The notes below the pieces were generated by a model. It was not told the origin of the DNA. It saw nothing but the letters and a program-made list of their open reading frames with translations, and searched no databases. A stretch of DNA of 52,046 nt from Pontibacter ummariensis. Lineage in GTDB: Bacteria > Bacteroidota > Bacteroidia > Cytophagales > Hymenobacteraceae. Made by a program: the position numbers and the translations under genes. This document shows positions 6,496 to 15,003 of this stretch, one piece after another; position 1 is the stretch's first letter, and the number at the start of each line of letters is the position of its first letter. The DNA lies in the NCBI RefSeq assembly GCF_900188175.1, contig NZ_FZOQ01000033.1, forward strand, positions 1 through 52,046, written 5' to 3'.

Positions 6496-8547
6496 TTACT
6501 CCTGGTTCTTTTTCTTTACCATGGTCAGAATGGTCGCGATGGCAACGGTTTCGCCGGTTTCGTCAAACACGTCCACCAGCCACTTTACGATGCCTTTGGC
6601 TACGTCTTCCTCGCTGCGCTTCTCCTGGCCTATCTTTTCTTTGGCGGTCAGTTTCACGCCGATGGTCATGCCCGGGTACACAGGTTTGGTGAAGCGGCAC
6701 TCTTCCAGGCCATAGTTGAGCAGCACCGGTCCCTTGCGCGGGTCCACGAACATGCCAGCCGCCTTGGATAAGATATAATAGCCGTGCGCTACCCGGCCCT
6801 CAAACAGGGTACCATCCAGCGAAGTGGCATCTACGTGGGCATAGAAATGATCACCCGACACATTGGCGAAATTGGCGATGTCTGCTTCGGTAACGGTGTG
6901 CTTGTGCGTGGTGTAGGTCTCCCCAATTTCAAGCTCCTCGAAGTATTTCTGGAAAGGATGCTTATCGTACTCTACCTGCTTCGCGCCTTTCTGGTATACG
7001 CCTGTGATGGCGGTGACCATGGTAGGGGATCCCTGGATCGCTACCCGCTGCATGAAGTGCTTTACGCCGCGGATACCGCCCATTTCCTCGCCGCCACCGG
7101 CTCTGCCCGGACCGCCGTGGATGAGCAGCGGCATTGGGGAACCGTGGCCGGTGCTTTCCTTGGCGCACTCCTGGTTCAGCACCAGGATACGGCCATGATG
7201 TGTGGCCGCCCCATACGTAAACTCCTGGGCTATACGCGCGTCGGCGGTGGCAATAGAGGACACCAGGGACCCTTTGCCCATCTTGGTAATTTCTACCGCC
7301 TCGTCCAGCGTTTTATAAGGCATAATGGTCGCCACCGGCCCGAAAGCCTCCACTTCGTGGGTATCGGTGCAGCGGAAAGGGTCCTGGTTAAGCATCACGA
7401 TCGGTGAGATGAAAGCGCCTTTTTGCGGGTCTGCCCCAATCAGGTCTACCTTCTCCAGGTCACCGTACACGATGGGCGTTTGCTTGGCCAGCTCGCTTAC
7501 CTGTTGCCGCAGTTTCTGGAGCTGTTCCCTTCCGACTATGGCCCCCATGCGCACACCTTCTGCCTGGGGGTCGCCGATCGCGGTCTTCGCAAGTTCACGC
7601 CCCAAGGCGATCTGCACGTCCTCGACCAGTTTCTCCGGTACTAGGGCCCGTCGGATAGCCGTACATTTTTGTCCTGCCTTCGAGGTAATTTCCTTGCGGA
7701 TCTCTTTGATGAACAGGTCGAATTCAGGTGTACCTGGCACTGCGTCCTCGCCCAACACGGCGCTGTTCAAAGAGTCTGCTTCCATGGTAAAAGGCACAGC
7801 CTCTTGTATCAGCCTTGGATGCGCCTTCAGCATGCGGCCTGTTTTGGCGGAGCCCGTAAAGGTCACCACATCCTGCGAGGTCACATGGTCCAGGATGCCT
7901 TCGCCGGTGCCTGTTACCAATTGCAGGGCGCCTTCGGGCAGTATGCCGGAGGCGATTATCTCCCGCACCACCGCCTCCGTCAGGAAAGCCGTAATGGGAG
8001 CCGGTTTTACGATAGCCGGCACACCCGCCAGCAGATTCACCGCGATCTTCTCCAGCATACCCCATACCGGGAAGTTGTAGGCGTTGATGTGCACCGCCAC
8101 CCCCTCTTTCGGTACCAGGATATGATGCCCTATAAAGGTCCCTCCCCTGGACAAGCCAATCGGTTCATCCTCTACAAAAAAAGGCTTGTCCGGAAACTTA
8201 CGGCGCAGGGAAGCATAGGCAAACAGGTTCCCGATCCCCCCTTCGATATCTACCCAACTGTCGGCTCTGGTAGCCCCGGTGCGGTAGCTCAGCTTGTAGA
8301 ATTCTTCCTTCTTCGAGGTCAGGTGCAGCGCCAGGGCCTTCAGCATCCGGCCCCGCTCCTGGAAGGTCATTTTACGCAGCGCCGGATTTCCCTTGCTACG
8401 ACCGTACTGTAGCATCGCCTCAAAGTCCAGCCCTCCGCTAAAGGCCGTACAGATCAGTTCGCCTGTCACCGCATCCACGATTTCGGTCTCCTGCCCGGAG
8501 CCCGGCGTCCACTGGCCCAGGGCATAGTTTTGTAGTATCGTTGCCAT
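6496..8547 (-). CDS. paaZ: PaaZ: oxepin-CoA hydrolase / 3-oxo-5,6-dehydrosuberyl-CoA semialdehyde dehydrogenase
   Basis: This bifunctional enzyme opens the oxepin ring and oxidises the aldehyde formed. Residues 1-500 are an aldehyde dehydrogenase domain with E256 (PFTMEADSLN) and nucleophile C295 (KAGQKCTAIRR), at the same numbers as the E. coli catalytic residues. Residues 530-683 are a MaoC-like hydratase domain with the SGDHFYAH motif (D566, H571). At 683 aa it has full length. It lies downstream of the broken REP transposase, so it may have become separated from the upstream paa genes; 92 bases without a recognisable promoter precede the REP. Confidence 0.96.
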   Translation of the reverse strand: MATILQNYALGQWTPGSGQETEIVDAVTGELICTAFSGGLDFEAMLQYGRSKGNPALRKMTFQERGRMLKALALHLTSKKEEFYKLSYRTGATRADSWVDIEGGIGNLFAYASLRRKFPDKPFFVEDEPIGLSRGGTFIGHHILVPKEGVAVHINAYNFPVWGMLEKIAVNLLAGVPAIVKPAPITAFLTEAVVREIIASGILPEGALQLVTGTGEGILDHVTSQDVVTFTGSAKTGRMLKAHPRLIQEAVPFTMEADSLNSAVLGEDAVPGTPEFDLFIKEIRKEITSKAGQKCTAIRRALVPEKLVEDVQIALGRELAKTAIGDPQAEGVRMGAIVGREQLQKLRQQVSELAKQTPIVYGDLEKVDLIGADPQKGAFISPIVMLNQDPFRCTDTHEVEAFGPVATIMPYKTLDEAVEITKMGKGSLVSSIATADARIAQEFTYGAATHHGRILVLNQECAKESTGHGSPMPLLIHGGPGRAGGGEEMGGIRGVKHFMQRVAIQGSPTMVTAITGVYQKGAKQVEYDKHPFQKYFEELEIGETYTTHKHTVTEADIANFANVSGDHFYAHVDATSLDGTLFEGRVAHGYYILSKAAGMFVDPRKGPVLLNYGLEECRFTKPVYPGMTIGVKLTAKEKIGQEKRSEEDVAKGIVKWLVDVFDETGETVAIATILTMVKKKNQE

Positions 8548-8639
8548 AAGTTTCGTTGTCTGTTGTCTTTGTTTTGGTGTTAGTTTGTGTTGTTAGCGTT
8601 GTACATAATTAGCGTAGTGCATAAAAGGAACTTATCTAC

Positions 8640-8710
8640 AGCCCCGGAGGGGCGAAAGGTTTGTAGAAAAAAGAATTACTTGCCATTAAGCTCCAGCGGA
8701 GCGACATGTT
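8640..8710 (+). repeat. REP pair left of the transposase
   Basis: AGCCCCGGAGGGGCGAAAGG with TTTGTAG (8640-8666), and AAGCTCCAGCGGAGCGACAT (8688-8710). Each is a short palindrome followed by a conserved tail. The same two modules occur inverted on the other side of the transposase and again at 13.7-13.85 kb. Confidence 0.8.
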
Positions 8711-8714
8711 CCTC

Positions 8715-9166
8715 CTATTTAAACAGATACCTCTCATCATAGTCCACCTCATACTTCTGCAGAAATGCGAGATACTCTTCCTGAAACGACCGCTGCCTGT
8801 GATGTTCCTCCTGATTTTGTATGTACCTCCTGACCTCTGCTAGCTGTGATTGGGCATAGGAGAAAGCACCGAAGCCTTCCTGCCATTGAAAGCTCCCTTT
8901 AGTCCAGCTCTTTTCCTTTATGAACTTTGTGGAGTTGGCTTTCACATCTCTTATTAAATCTGATAGTGCTATGTCAGGTTTCAAACCAATCAGGATGTGA
9001 CAATGGTCCGGCATATAATAAATGGCAAGCAGCTTACATCCTTTTTGCTGTACGATGCCTGCCATGTACTTCTGCAGCTCTTCCCTGTGTTGTTTGGCAA
9101 TCAGGTTTTCTCTACCCCTTACTGCAAAACGACCTGAATATAAAGCTGCGTGTACGTGTTCGCCAT
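8715..9166 (-). pseudogene. REP-associated tyrosine transposase (IS200-like Y1 family), frameshifted
   Basis: The protein carries the HUH motif (YYMPDHCHILIG), a LSDLIRDVKANSTKFIKE block and the tyrosine motif VRRYIQNQEEHH, all typical of RAYT enzymes that nick REP sequences. The natural N-terminus MANTYTQLYIQVV begins at the ATG in 9164-9166 but hits a stop after a T4 run (minus strand, 9126-9129). Restoring one T joins it to FAVRGRENLI in the main frame. The gene is therefore broken by a one-base deletion, or needs slippage, or reflects a sequencing error. It is inserted between paaJ and paaZ in the same orientation and is flanked by inverted REP pairs. Confidence 0.85.
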
Positions 9167-9177
9167 AAGTACTCAGA

Positions 9178-9247
9178 CATATCACTCCTACGGAGCTTAG
9201 TGCTTCTTTGGATTTTATGCTACAAACATTTCGCCCCTCCGGGGCTT
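9178..9247 (-). repeat. REP pair right of the transposase (inverted)
   Basis: On the minus strand, AAGCCCCGGAGGGGCGAAAT with GTTTGTAG (9220-9247), then TAAGCTCCGTAGGAGTGATA (9178-9199). It is the mirror image of the pair at 8640-8710. The second module ends just before the transposase start codon and supplies an AGGAG upstream of it. Confidence 0.8.
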
Positions 9248-9263
9248 ATCAAACTTGTTCTTC

Positions 9264-9289
9264 AGAGAGCAGCCAAAAGGCTGCTCTCT
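9264..9289. other. Perfect hairpin after paaJ
   Basis: AGAGAGCAGCC (9264-9274) and GGCTGCTCTCT (9279-9289) pair around AAAA. On the minus strand no U-tract follows, so it is not a classic terminator for the paaE-J genes; it may slow transcription or protect a 3' end. Confidence 0.6.
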
Positions 9290-9513
9290 TTCCATCTGTT
9301 TATGTATAATTCAACAGCCCTTAGAATACCTTACGAAGGTGCTCCATATAGCTACTCTCATTTTAATGCCCCTATCACTGCAGCCTCAGTGTAGTAGTAG
9401 TTTTGCAGATACATAAGCGCCATTATATTGCTATAGCTTTGCAGGCTTTTCAGGCATTTTTTATAAGCTCGTTACCTCAACGGTAGCCATAGGATCTCAC
9501 TAACACATACACC

Positions 9514-10719
9514 CTACACCCGCTCAATGATGGCCGCGTAGCCCTGGCCTACGCCGACGCACATGGTTACGAGGGCGTAGCGTTTGTTTTGTTTCTGCAG
9601 TTCCAGGGCGGCGGTATTCAGAATACGGGCGCCGCTCATGCCGAGGGGGTGGCCCAGGGCGATGGCACCGCCATTCGGGTTAATGCGCGGATCCTGGTCC
9701 TCCAGGCCGAACGCGCGGATGCAGGCCAGGCTCTGGGCCGCGAAGGCTTCGTTCAGCTCAATGATGTCCATGTCGTCCAGCGTGAGGCCTGCTTTCTTTA
9801 GGGCGATCTGGCTGGCGGGGACAGGGCCGATGCCCATGACGCGGGGCTCTACACCTGCAACGCCCATGGAAACGATGCGGGCCCGGGGGCTGAGGCCATT
9901 CTTCTTGAGGCCCTCTTCAGAAGCGAAAAGTAAAGCTGCTGCCCCATCATTTAAGCCGGAAGCGTTTCCGGCTGTCACCGTCCCGTTCTTTTTAAAGGCC
10001 GGGCGTAACTTGCCTAGCACCTCTAAGCTAGTATTCGGGCGTACAAACTCATCTTCTTTGAAAAGGATCGGGTCGGCTTTGCGCTGCGGGATCTCCACCG
10101 GCACGATCTCTTCCGCCAGGCGGCCGTTCTGTTGCGCGGCCGTGGCTTTCTGCTGCGACCAAAGGGCAAAGGCGTCCTGGTCTTCCCGGCTGATGTTATC
10201 GCGCTCGGCCAGGTTCTCGGCGGTCTCACCCATCCCCTCTGTGCCGAACAACTCCTCCATTTTAGGATTTACGAAGCGCCAGCCAAAACTAGAGTCAAAC
10301 ATTTGGGCATCCCGTCCAAAGGCCGTGCTGGTCTTGGAGATCACCCAGGGGCCACGGGTCATATTCTCCACGCCACCGGCCACAAAGATGTCCCCGTCTC
10401 CGCACTGTATGGCACGGCTGGCTGCAATGGCCGCCGAAAGGCCAGAGGCGCACAGCCGGTTGATTGTCTCGCCAGGCACCGACCAGGGCAGACCGGCTAA
10501 CAAGGCCGACATGCGAGCTACATTCCGGTTGTCTTCCCCTGCCTGGTTTGCACAACCCAGTATCACATCGGCAATGGCCTCGGGCTCTACCGAAGGATTA
10601 CGCCTGAGCAGTTCTTTGATCACCAGGGCGGCCAGATCATCCGGTCTGACGGCAGCCAAAGTGCCCCCAAAATTACCAATGGGCGTCCGGATGCCATCTA
10701 CTAAATATGCGTCTTTCAT
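9514..10719 (-). CDS. paaJ: PaaJ: 3-oxoadipyl-CoA / 3-oxo-5,6-dehydrosuberyl-CoA thiolase
   Basis: A 401-aa thiolase. It cleaves 3-oxo-5,6-dehydrosuberyl-CoA and later 3-oxoadipyl-CoA with CoA, releasing acetyl-CoA. The acyl-enzyme cysteine is C90 (NRLCASGLSAA), the active-site His is in NPNGGAIALGHPLG, and the second Cys is in VTMCVGVGQG. The length and the length-conserved motifs match the PcaF/PaaJ group. The start lies 16 bases after the paaI stop. This is the last intact gene before the transposase insertion. Confidence 0.95.
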   Translation of the reverse strand: MKDAYLVDGIRTPIGNFGGTLAAVRPDDLAALVIKELLRRNPSVEPEAIADVILGCANQAGEDNRNVARMSALLAGLPWSVPGETINRLCASGLSAAIAASRAIQCGDGDIFVAGGVENMTRGPWVISKTSTAFGRDAQMFDSSFGWRFVNPKMEELFGTEGMGETAENLAERDNISREDQDAFALWSQQKATAAQQNGRLAEEIVPVEIPQRKADPILFKEDEFVRPNTSLEVLGKLRPAFKKNGTVTAGNASGLNDGAAALLFASEEGLKKNGLSPRARIVSMGVAGVEPRVMGIGPVPASQIALKKAGLTLDDMDIIELNEAFAAQSLACIRAFGLEDQDPRINPNGGAIALGHPLGMSGARILNTAALELQKQNKRYALVTMCVGVGQGYAAIIERV

Positions 10720-10735
10720 TTCTCTCTTTTCTCTG

Positions 10736-11164
10736 CTAAATCTCTTTGCTTGTTCGGTACGAAGTGCCTTTGAACAGGGCCACCAGTTTCTCCTCCTGGT
10801 TTGTGATTCGGATCAGGTAGACCCCCACTTTGTGCTTCAGGCTCTCTTCCTGTGCCTCTACGGTAAGGAGATCTCCGGTTTTACCCGCCTCCAGATATTC
10901 CATCGTTGTGCTCAGAGCCACACTTAATCGGCCATGGCTGTTGCAGGCGAAGGCAAAAGCACTGTCAGCGGCGGAGTACGTAACGCCCCCGTGCAAAATG
11001 CCGAAGCCATTGAGCATGTCTTCCCGCACACGAAAATGCAGCCGGCAATAGCCTTCCCGCACCTCCTCTACCTCCAGGCCCAGTAGCTTGCTAAAGGCAT
11101 CGCGCGCCAGCATGCGCTGCGTAACCGCCTCGGCTCTACTTAACTCTTCTTCAGGCTTGTGCAT
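10736..11164 (-). CDS. paaI: PaaI: hydroxyphenylacetyl-CoA / dead-end CoA thioesterase
   Basis: A small hotdog-fold thioesterase (142 aa). The segment NGFGILHGGVTYSAADSAFA holds the HGG motif and the acidic catalytic residue of the PaaI group. The enzyme rescues CoA from thioesters that stall the pathway. The ATG at 11162-11164 is chosen over a TTG two codons upstream. The gene overlaps the end of paaH by 14 bases, a sign of translational coupling. Confidence 0.93.
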   Translation of the reverse strand: MHKPEEELSRAEAVTQRMLARDAFSKLLGLEVEEVREGYCRLHFRVREDMLNGFGILHGGVTYSAADSAFAFACNSHGRLSVALSTTMEYLEAGKTGDLLTVEAQEESLKHKVGVYLIRITNQEEKLVALFKGTSYRTSKEI

Positions 11165-12320
11165 GGGCAAAAAAGGTTTTACCGGACCTTACCATCTTGC
11201 GAAGCAGTGGGCTTGCCCGGTAACGGTCCTCGTGGTACTCTTCATAAAGGCCGTCCAGTGTCTGCAGCACACTTTTCAATCCCCACGCATCTGCCCAGGC
11301 TAGCAGGCCTTGAGGGTAATTCACTCCTTTGGTCATGGCCAATTCCAGGTCTTCTTTGGAAGCCACATTCAGGGCTAGTGCATCTACGGCCTCGTTGATC
11401 AGCATCGCCAGGATGCGGTGCAGGATGTACCTACCCAGCTCCTCATCCTGCTTAGGCGCTGGTTGTGCGATTCCTTCCCGGTAGTTATAAAATCCCCTCC
11501 CTGACTTACGGCCATAGTAACCGGCCTCGAACAGGCGCTTTTGCGTAAAGGAAGGCTTATAGCGCGGGTCGTAAAAGAAGGCCGCGAACACGGACTCCGT
11601 TACCCGGTAGTTCACGTCATGGCCAATGAAGTCCATCAAGGTAAAGGGGCCCATTTTAAAACCTCCTAGCTCCGTCATGGCCCAATCAATGGTGGCAGCA
11701 TCGGCAATCCCCTCCTCCAGCAGGCGAATAGCCTCCCCATAAAAAGGACGCGCCACCCGGTTCACGATAAAGCCAGGAGTATCTTTGGCAATAACCGGGA
11801 TTTTTCCCCAGGAGGTTGCTAAGGCTTTAATCTCTTCAGCCAGCCCTTCCCTGGTTTGTACAGCCGGAATAACCTCGACCAGTTTCATGATAGGAGCCGG
11901 GTTAAAAAAATGAATACCGATAAAACGCTCCGGTTTCTGGCAGGCTGCGGCAATAGAGGCAATGGAAAGGGAGGACGTATTGCTGGCCAGAATGCAGGTA
12001 TCTGACACGATCATCTCCAGCTCCCGGAAAAGGTTCTGCTTTACCTCCAGGTCCTCAATCACGGCCTCCAGCACGAGTCCACAGGCGGCGAAGTCCTGGT
12101 GCTCTTCAGTGAAATTGATACGCCCATACGTTTCTGCTGCTTCTGCCTCCGTGATCTTTCCTTTTGCGGTGAGTTTATCCAGCGAGCCTTTGATGCTTTG
12201 CCTCGCACGCTCCAAGGCCTTTGCGTTTTTATCCAGTACATAAACCGAATGACCTGCCGAGGCCACTACTTGTGCTATGCCCGCGCCCATGGCCCCGCTG
12301 CCGATGATCCCGATCTTCAT
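11151..12320 (-). CDS. paaH: PaaH: 3-hydroxyadipyl-CoA dehydrogenase
   Basis: An NAD-dependent 3-hydroxyacyl-CoA dehydrogenase (389 aa). The Rossmann motif GIIGSGAMGAGIAQ is at the N-terminus. The catalytic His is H137 in IGIHFFNPAPIMKLVEVIP, and the C-terminal domain includes GFIVNRVARP and MTELGGFKMGPFTLMD. It oxidises 3-hydroxyadipyl-CoA to 3-oxoadipyl-CoA, the step before PaaJ. It is shorter than the 475-aa E. coli enzyme. It overlaps paaG by four bases (ATGA), so the two are coupled. Confidence 0.93.
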   Translation of the reverse strand: MKIGIIGSGAMGAGIAQVVASAGHSVYVLDKNAKALERARQSIKGSLDKLTAKGKITEAEAAETYGRINFTEEHQDFAACGLVLEAVIEDLEVKQNLFRELEMIVSDTCILASNTSSLSIASIAAACQKPERFIGIHFFNPAPIMKLVEVIPAVQTREGLAEEIKALATSWGKIPVIAKDTPGFIVNRVARPFYGEAIRLLEEGIADAATIDWAMTELGGFKMGPFTLMDFIGHDVNYRVTESVFAAFFYDPRYKPSFTQKRLFEAGYYGRKSGRGFYNYREGIAQPAPKQDEELGRYILHRILAMLINEAVDALALNVASKEDLELAMTKGVNYPQGLLAWADAWGLKSVLQTLDGLYEEYHEDRYRASPLLRKMVRSGKTFFAHAQA

Positions 12321-13102
12321 TGTCCTTTGAAGTTTGGTTTACGCTTTTCGATGAATGCCTGCACGCCCTCCTTAAAGTCTTCGGTCTGCCCGGCCTTGTG
12401 CTGGTGGGTCGCCTCGTTGTCCAGCTGACCTTTTAAGTCAAAGCTGAAGGTGCAGTTGAGTAACTGCTTCGTGTAGGCCAATCCTTTGGTAGGCATTTTC
12501 GCCATCCGCTGCACCAGCTCCGACACTTCCGCTTCAAAGCTTTCATCCGGGAAAGTCTTGTAGATCATCCCCATCTCCAAAGCCTCTTTCGCACTTACCT
12601 TGTCTCCTGTCATCATCAGGGCACTGGCACGCTGCAGCCCCACCAAACGTGGGAGAAAGAACGTACCGGCACTATCCGGGATAAGGCCGATCTTACTGAA
12701 TGCCTGAATAAACGAAGCTGATTCTTTCGCCACTACGATATCGCAAGCGAGGGCAATATTAGCCCCCGCCCCCGCCGCTACGCCGTTCACGGCAGCAATT
12801 ACGGGCTTTTCAAGCCCCCGGATCAGAGTGATAATCGGGTTGTAGTGCTTGACCACGATCTCCGAGATCTCCGGCCCATTTTCGTCAGTTGCCTCTGCCA
12901 GGTCCTGCCCCGCACAGAAGGCCTTGCCTTCCCCGGTTAATAGCACTGCCCTGACTTCCTCCTTTTGCTGGCAGGCCCGTAGGTGCTCCTGCAGGGCCAT
13001 GGCCATCTCCCGGTTAAAACTATTAAAAACATCGGGACGGTTCAGGGTTAGCGTGGCAACGCCACCCTCCAGAGAAAATTTAATGTAAGTGCTTTCTTTC
13101 AT
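12317..13102 (-). CDS. paaG: PaaG: 1,2-epoxyphenylacetyl-CoA isomerase
   Basis: A 261-aa crotonase-family isomerase that converts the ring epoxide to the oxepin-CoA substrate of PaaZ. It aligns with E. coli PaaG over its whole length: LNRPDVFNSFN, FCAGQDLAE, VNGVAAGAGANIALACDIV, and the catalytic Asp (D143) in LIPDSAGT. Its first crotonase glutamate is absent, as expected of PaaG. It starts three bases after the paaD stop and overlaps paaH. Confidence 0.93.
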   Translation of the reverse strand: MKESTYIKFSLEGGVATLTLNRPDVFNSFNREMAMALQEHLRACQQKEEVRAVLLTGEGKAFCAGQDLAEATDENGPEISEIVVKHYNPIITLIRGLEKPVIAAVNGVAAGAGANIALACDIVVAKESASFIQAFSKIGLIPDSAGTFFLPRLVGLQRASALMMTGDKVSAKEALEMGMIYKTFPDESFEAEVSELVQRMAKMPTKGLAYTKQLLNCTFSFDLKGQLDNEATHQHKAGQTEDFKEGVQAFIEKRKPNFKGQ

Positions 13103-13105
13103 GTT

Positions 13106-13639
13106 TTATTTCAGGCATTTGAAATAGTCGAAAGGCTCCAGACACTCCTGGCACTGGTACAGCGCCTTACAAGAGGTGGAGCCAAACTGACTGATTAGTT
13201 TTGTGTTTTCTGATTTACAGAGCGGACAGCGGACAGTAACATCTTTGCCAAACAGGGCATTTACATTACCGGTAGGCTCTACAGGAGGGGCAATACCATA
13301 GGCTTCCAGCTTCTCTTTTCCCGCTTCCGAAAGCCAGTCGGTCGTCCAGGCCGGGCTAAGCTGGGTATCTACCGCAACCTCTTTGAAGCCTTCACCCAGT
13401 AGTTTTAACCTGATCTCTGTAGCAATGGTGTTCATGGCAGGGCAGCCGGAGTAAGTCGGGGTAATGGTTACCAGCACCTTATCGTCCTGTAGCTGCACAT
13501 TACGCACCACGCCCAGGTCCACGACACTCAGTACCGGTATCTCAGGATCGTACACATCCTCCAGGTATTGCCAGATCTTTTCTTCTTTGTTCAAGTTTCT
13601 GTTTAAAGGTACTATACTTACTACAGGTGCTTTACCCAT
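13106..13639 (-). CDS. paaD: PaaD: phenylacetyl-CoA epoxidase maturation subunit (MIP18/DUF59 family)
   Basis: The DUF59 domain holds DPEIPVLSVVDLGVVRNV and the Cys of YSGCPAMNTIA. A C-terminal zinc-ribbon-like part follows (CPLC ... CQEC). PaaD is thought to help insert iron into the PaaABCE epoxidase. The start is ambiguous. The ATG at 13637-13639 gives 177 aa but lies inside a dispersed repeat (13635-13660). A TTG at 13592-13594 gives 162 aa starting LNKEEKIWQYLEDV, close to the usual length. Frames further upstream only translate REP sequence. Confidence 0.88.
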   Translation of the reverse strand: MGKAPVVSIVPLNRNLNKEEKIWQYLEDVYDPEIPVLSVVDLGVVRNVQLQDDKVLVTITPTYSGCPAMNTIATEIRLKLLGEGFKEVAVDTQLSPAWTTDWLSEAGKEKLEAYGIAPPVEPTGNVNALFGKDVTVRCPLCKSENTKLISQFGSTSCKALYQCQECLEPFDYFKCLK

Positions 13640-13660
13640 CCCTACCCCTCCGAGGAGGGG
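13635..13660. repeat. CCCA-T-CCCTACCCC palindromic repeat, copy 2, at the paaD start
   Basis: CCCATCCCTACCCC is followed by CCCCTCC-GA-GGAGGGG. It differs from the copy at 6387-6412 by a C-to-T change that creates the CAT read as the paaD ATG on the minus strand. Confidence 0.75.
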
Positions 13661-13697
13661 AGTTAAAATTTCTTGTGCCGGAGCGCCATTTCTCCTT

Positions 13698-13851
13698 AGC
13701 CCCAGCGGGGCGATATGTTTGTAGCACCCGGTTTCAGTGCATTTCCAGCTCCGTAGGAGCGGCATGTAGTTTCATTTACAACATACCGCTCCTACGGAGC
13801 TTAGGGACGGTTTTTGATCTAACGCTACAACCATATCGCCCCGCTGGGGCT
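13698..13851. repeat. Double inverted REP cluster (BIME-like) between paaC and paaD
   Basis: Four REP modules form a near-perfect large palindrome: AGCCCCAGCGGGGCGATATG at 13698 and AGCTCCGTAGGAGCGGCATG at 13747, then their inverted counterparts at 13781-13803 and 13821-13851. The modules are the same as those flanking the transposase at 8.7-9.2 kb. Transcribed as part of the operon, the unit could fold into a long stem. Confidence 0.85.
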
Positions 13852-13879
13852 CTTTTAGAATATTTAAAAGCGCCCTTTT

Positions 13880-14710
13880 TTACCACTCCAAGCCGGGGTA
13901 GGCCCTTTGCAGGTACTGCAGTTCTGCGAGAACATAGCCCAGGTGCTCGGTGTGCCGCCCTTCTTTGCCTCCTTTTTGCATCCACACGTTTTGCGGCACG
14001 GTGAGCGTTGCCTCGTCGAATACTTTCGTTACATGCTCGTCCCACTGCTGCTTTATCGGTGCGTAGTCCGGAATGATCCCCTGTTCCAAAAGACGTTTTT
14101 CTGTTTCCGTTATTTGGAAGAACTCACCGGAGAAAGGCCAGAGGTTGTCGACTGCCTTCTCCATACGGCGTTTGCTCTCTTCGGTACCATCCCCCAGACG
14201 TATCACCCACTCGGAGCTCCACTTGATGTGGTAACTGGCTTCCTTCAGCGACTTCGCCGCTATGGCCGCCAGTCGCAGGTCGGAGCTATGTTGGAGCTGC
14301 TGCAGGAAGAAGTAGTGAAAGGTATCGAAGATGAACTGACGCAGTATCGTATCGGCAAAGTCTCCATTAGGTTGCTCCACCAGCAAAGGGTTCTTATACT
14401 CCACCGCATCGCGCAGGTAAGCCAGATCGTCTTCCGTGCGCCCCTTCCCTTCCAGTTCAGCGGCATACTGGTACAAGCTGCGGGTTTCCCCGATCAGGTC
14501 CAGGGCGATGTTGGATATGGCCAGGTCCTGCTCCAGGATAGGCCCGTGCCCACACCACTCTGACAGGCGATGCCCCAGTATAAAACTCGTGTCCGCCAGT
14601 TGCAGGGTATAGTCCAGCACCAACTGGCGCACTTCCGGGGCATAGTCCTGAAGCGGCGTGTTAAAATGTGGCTCCTGCAGGTGGTGCGTGTTCTCTGTGT
14701 TGTGCATCAT
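13880..14710 (-). CDS. paaC: PaaC: phenylacetyl-CoA epoxidase structural subunit
   Basis: A 276-aa ferritin-like subunit that pairs with PaaA in the epoxidase but does not itself catalyse. Typical segments are LADTSFILGHRLSEWCGHGP, ISNIALDLIGETRSLYQYAA, KEASYHIKWSSEWVIRLGDG and the C-terminal GRHTEHLGYVLAELQYLQRA. Two adjacent ATGs (14708-14710 and the next codon) are both possible. It starts five bases after paaB. The gap to paaD is occupied by repeats. Confidence 0.95.
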   Translation of the reverse strand: MMHNTENTHHLQEPHFNTPLQDYAPEVRQLVLDYTLQLADTSFILGHRLSEWCGHGPILEQDLAISNIALDLIGETRSLYQYAAELEGKGRTEDDLAYLRDAVEYKNPLLVEQPNGDFADTILRQFIFDTFHYFFLQQLQHSSDLRLAAIAAKSLKEASYHIKWSSEWVIRLGDGTEESKRRMEKAVDNLWPFSGEFFQITETEKRLLEQGIIPDYAPIKQQWDEHVTKVFDEATLTVPQNVWMQKGGKEGRHTEHLGYVLAELQYLQRAYPGLEW

Positions 14711-14715
14711 CTTGC

Positions 14716-15003
14716 TTACATGTTCTTTATTTCCGCCGGCACCTCGTAGAAGGTCGGGTGGCGGTATACCTTGTCATTGGCCGGCTCAAAAAAGGAAGCC
14801 GCCTCATCAGGGTTGGAAGCATGGATGTGCTTCGACTCCACGACCCAGATACTCACACCTTCCATACGACGGGTGTACACGTCGCGGGCGTTCTGCACGG
14901 CCATCTCGGCGTCGGCCGCGTGCAGGCTGCCTACGTGTTTATGGTCGAGGCCCTGCTTGCTGCGGATAAAGACTTCCCAAAGGGGCCATTCTTTCTGATT
15001 CAT
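14716..15003 (-). CDS. paaB: PaaB: phenylacetyl-CoA epoxidase small subunit
   Basis: A 95-aa protein of the usual PaaB length. Its hallmark segments are WPLWEVFIRSKQGLDHKHVG and SLHAADAEMAVQNARDVYTR, followed by SIWVVESKHI. PaaB bridges PaaA-PaaC heterodimers in the active complex. It is separated from paaA by 313 bases of repeat-like DNA, an unusual break in this otherwise compact order. Confidence 0.95.
   Translation of the reverse strand: MNQKEWPLWEVFIRSKQGLDHKHVGSLHAADAEMAVQNARDVYTRRMEGVSIWVVESKHIHASNPDEAASFFEPANDKVYRHPTFYEVPAEIKNM

Noticed and set aside
7325..8412. Plus-strand frames of about 250 codons opposite paaZ
   Set aside because: Shadow frames of a full-length, motif-complete PaaZ; no start context or family features.
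9584..10927. Long plus-strand frame (447 codons) opposite paaJ
   Set aside because: It is antisense to a well-conserved thiolase, is Ser/Arg-rich without domain features, and results from codon bias in the opposite strand.
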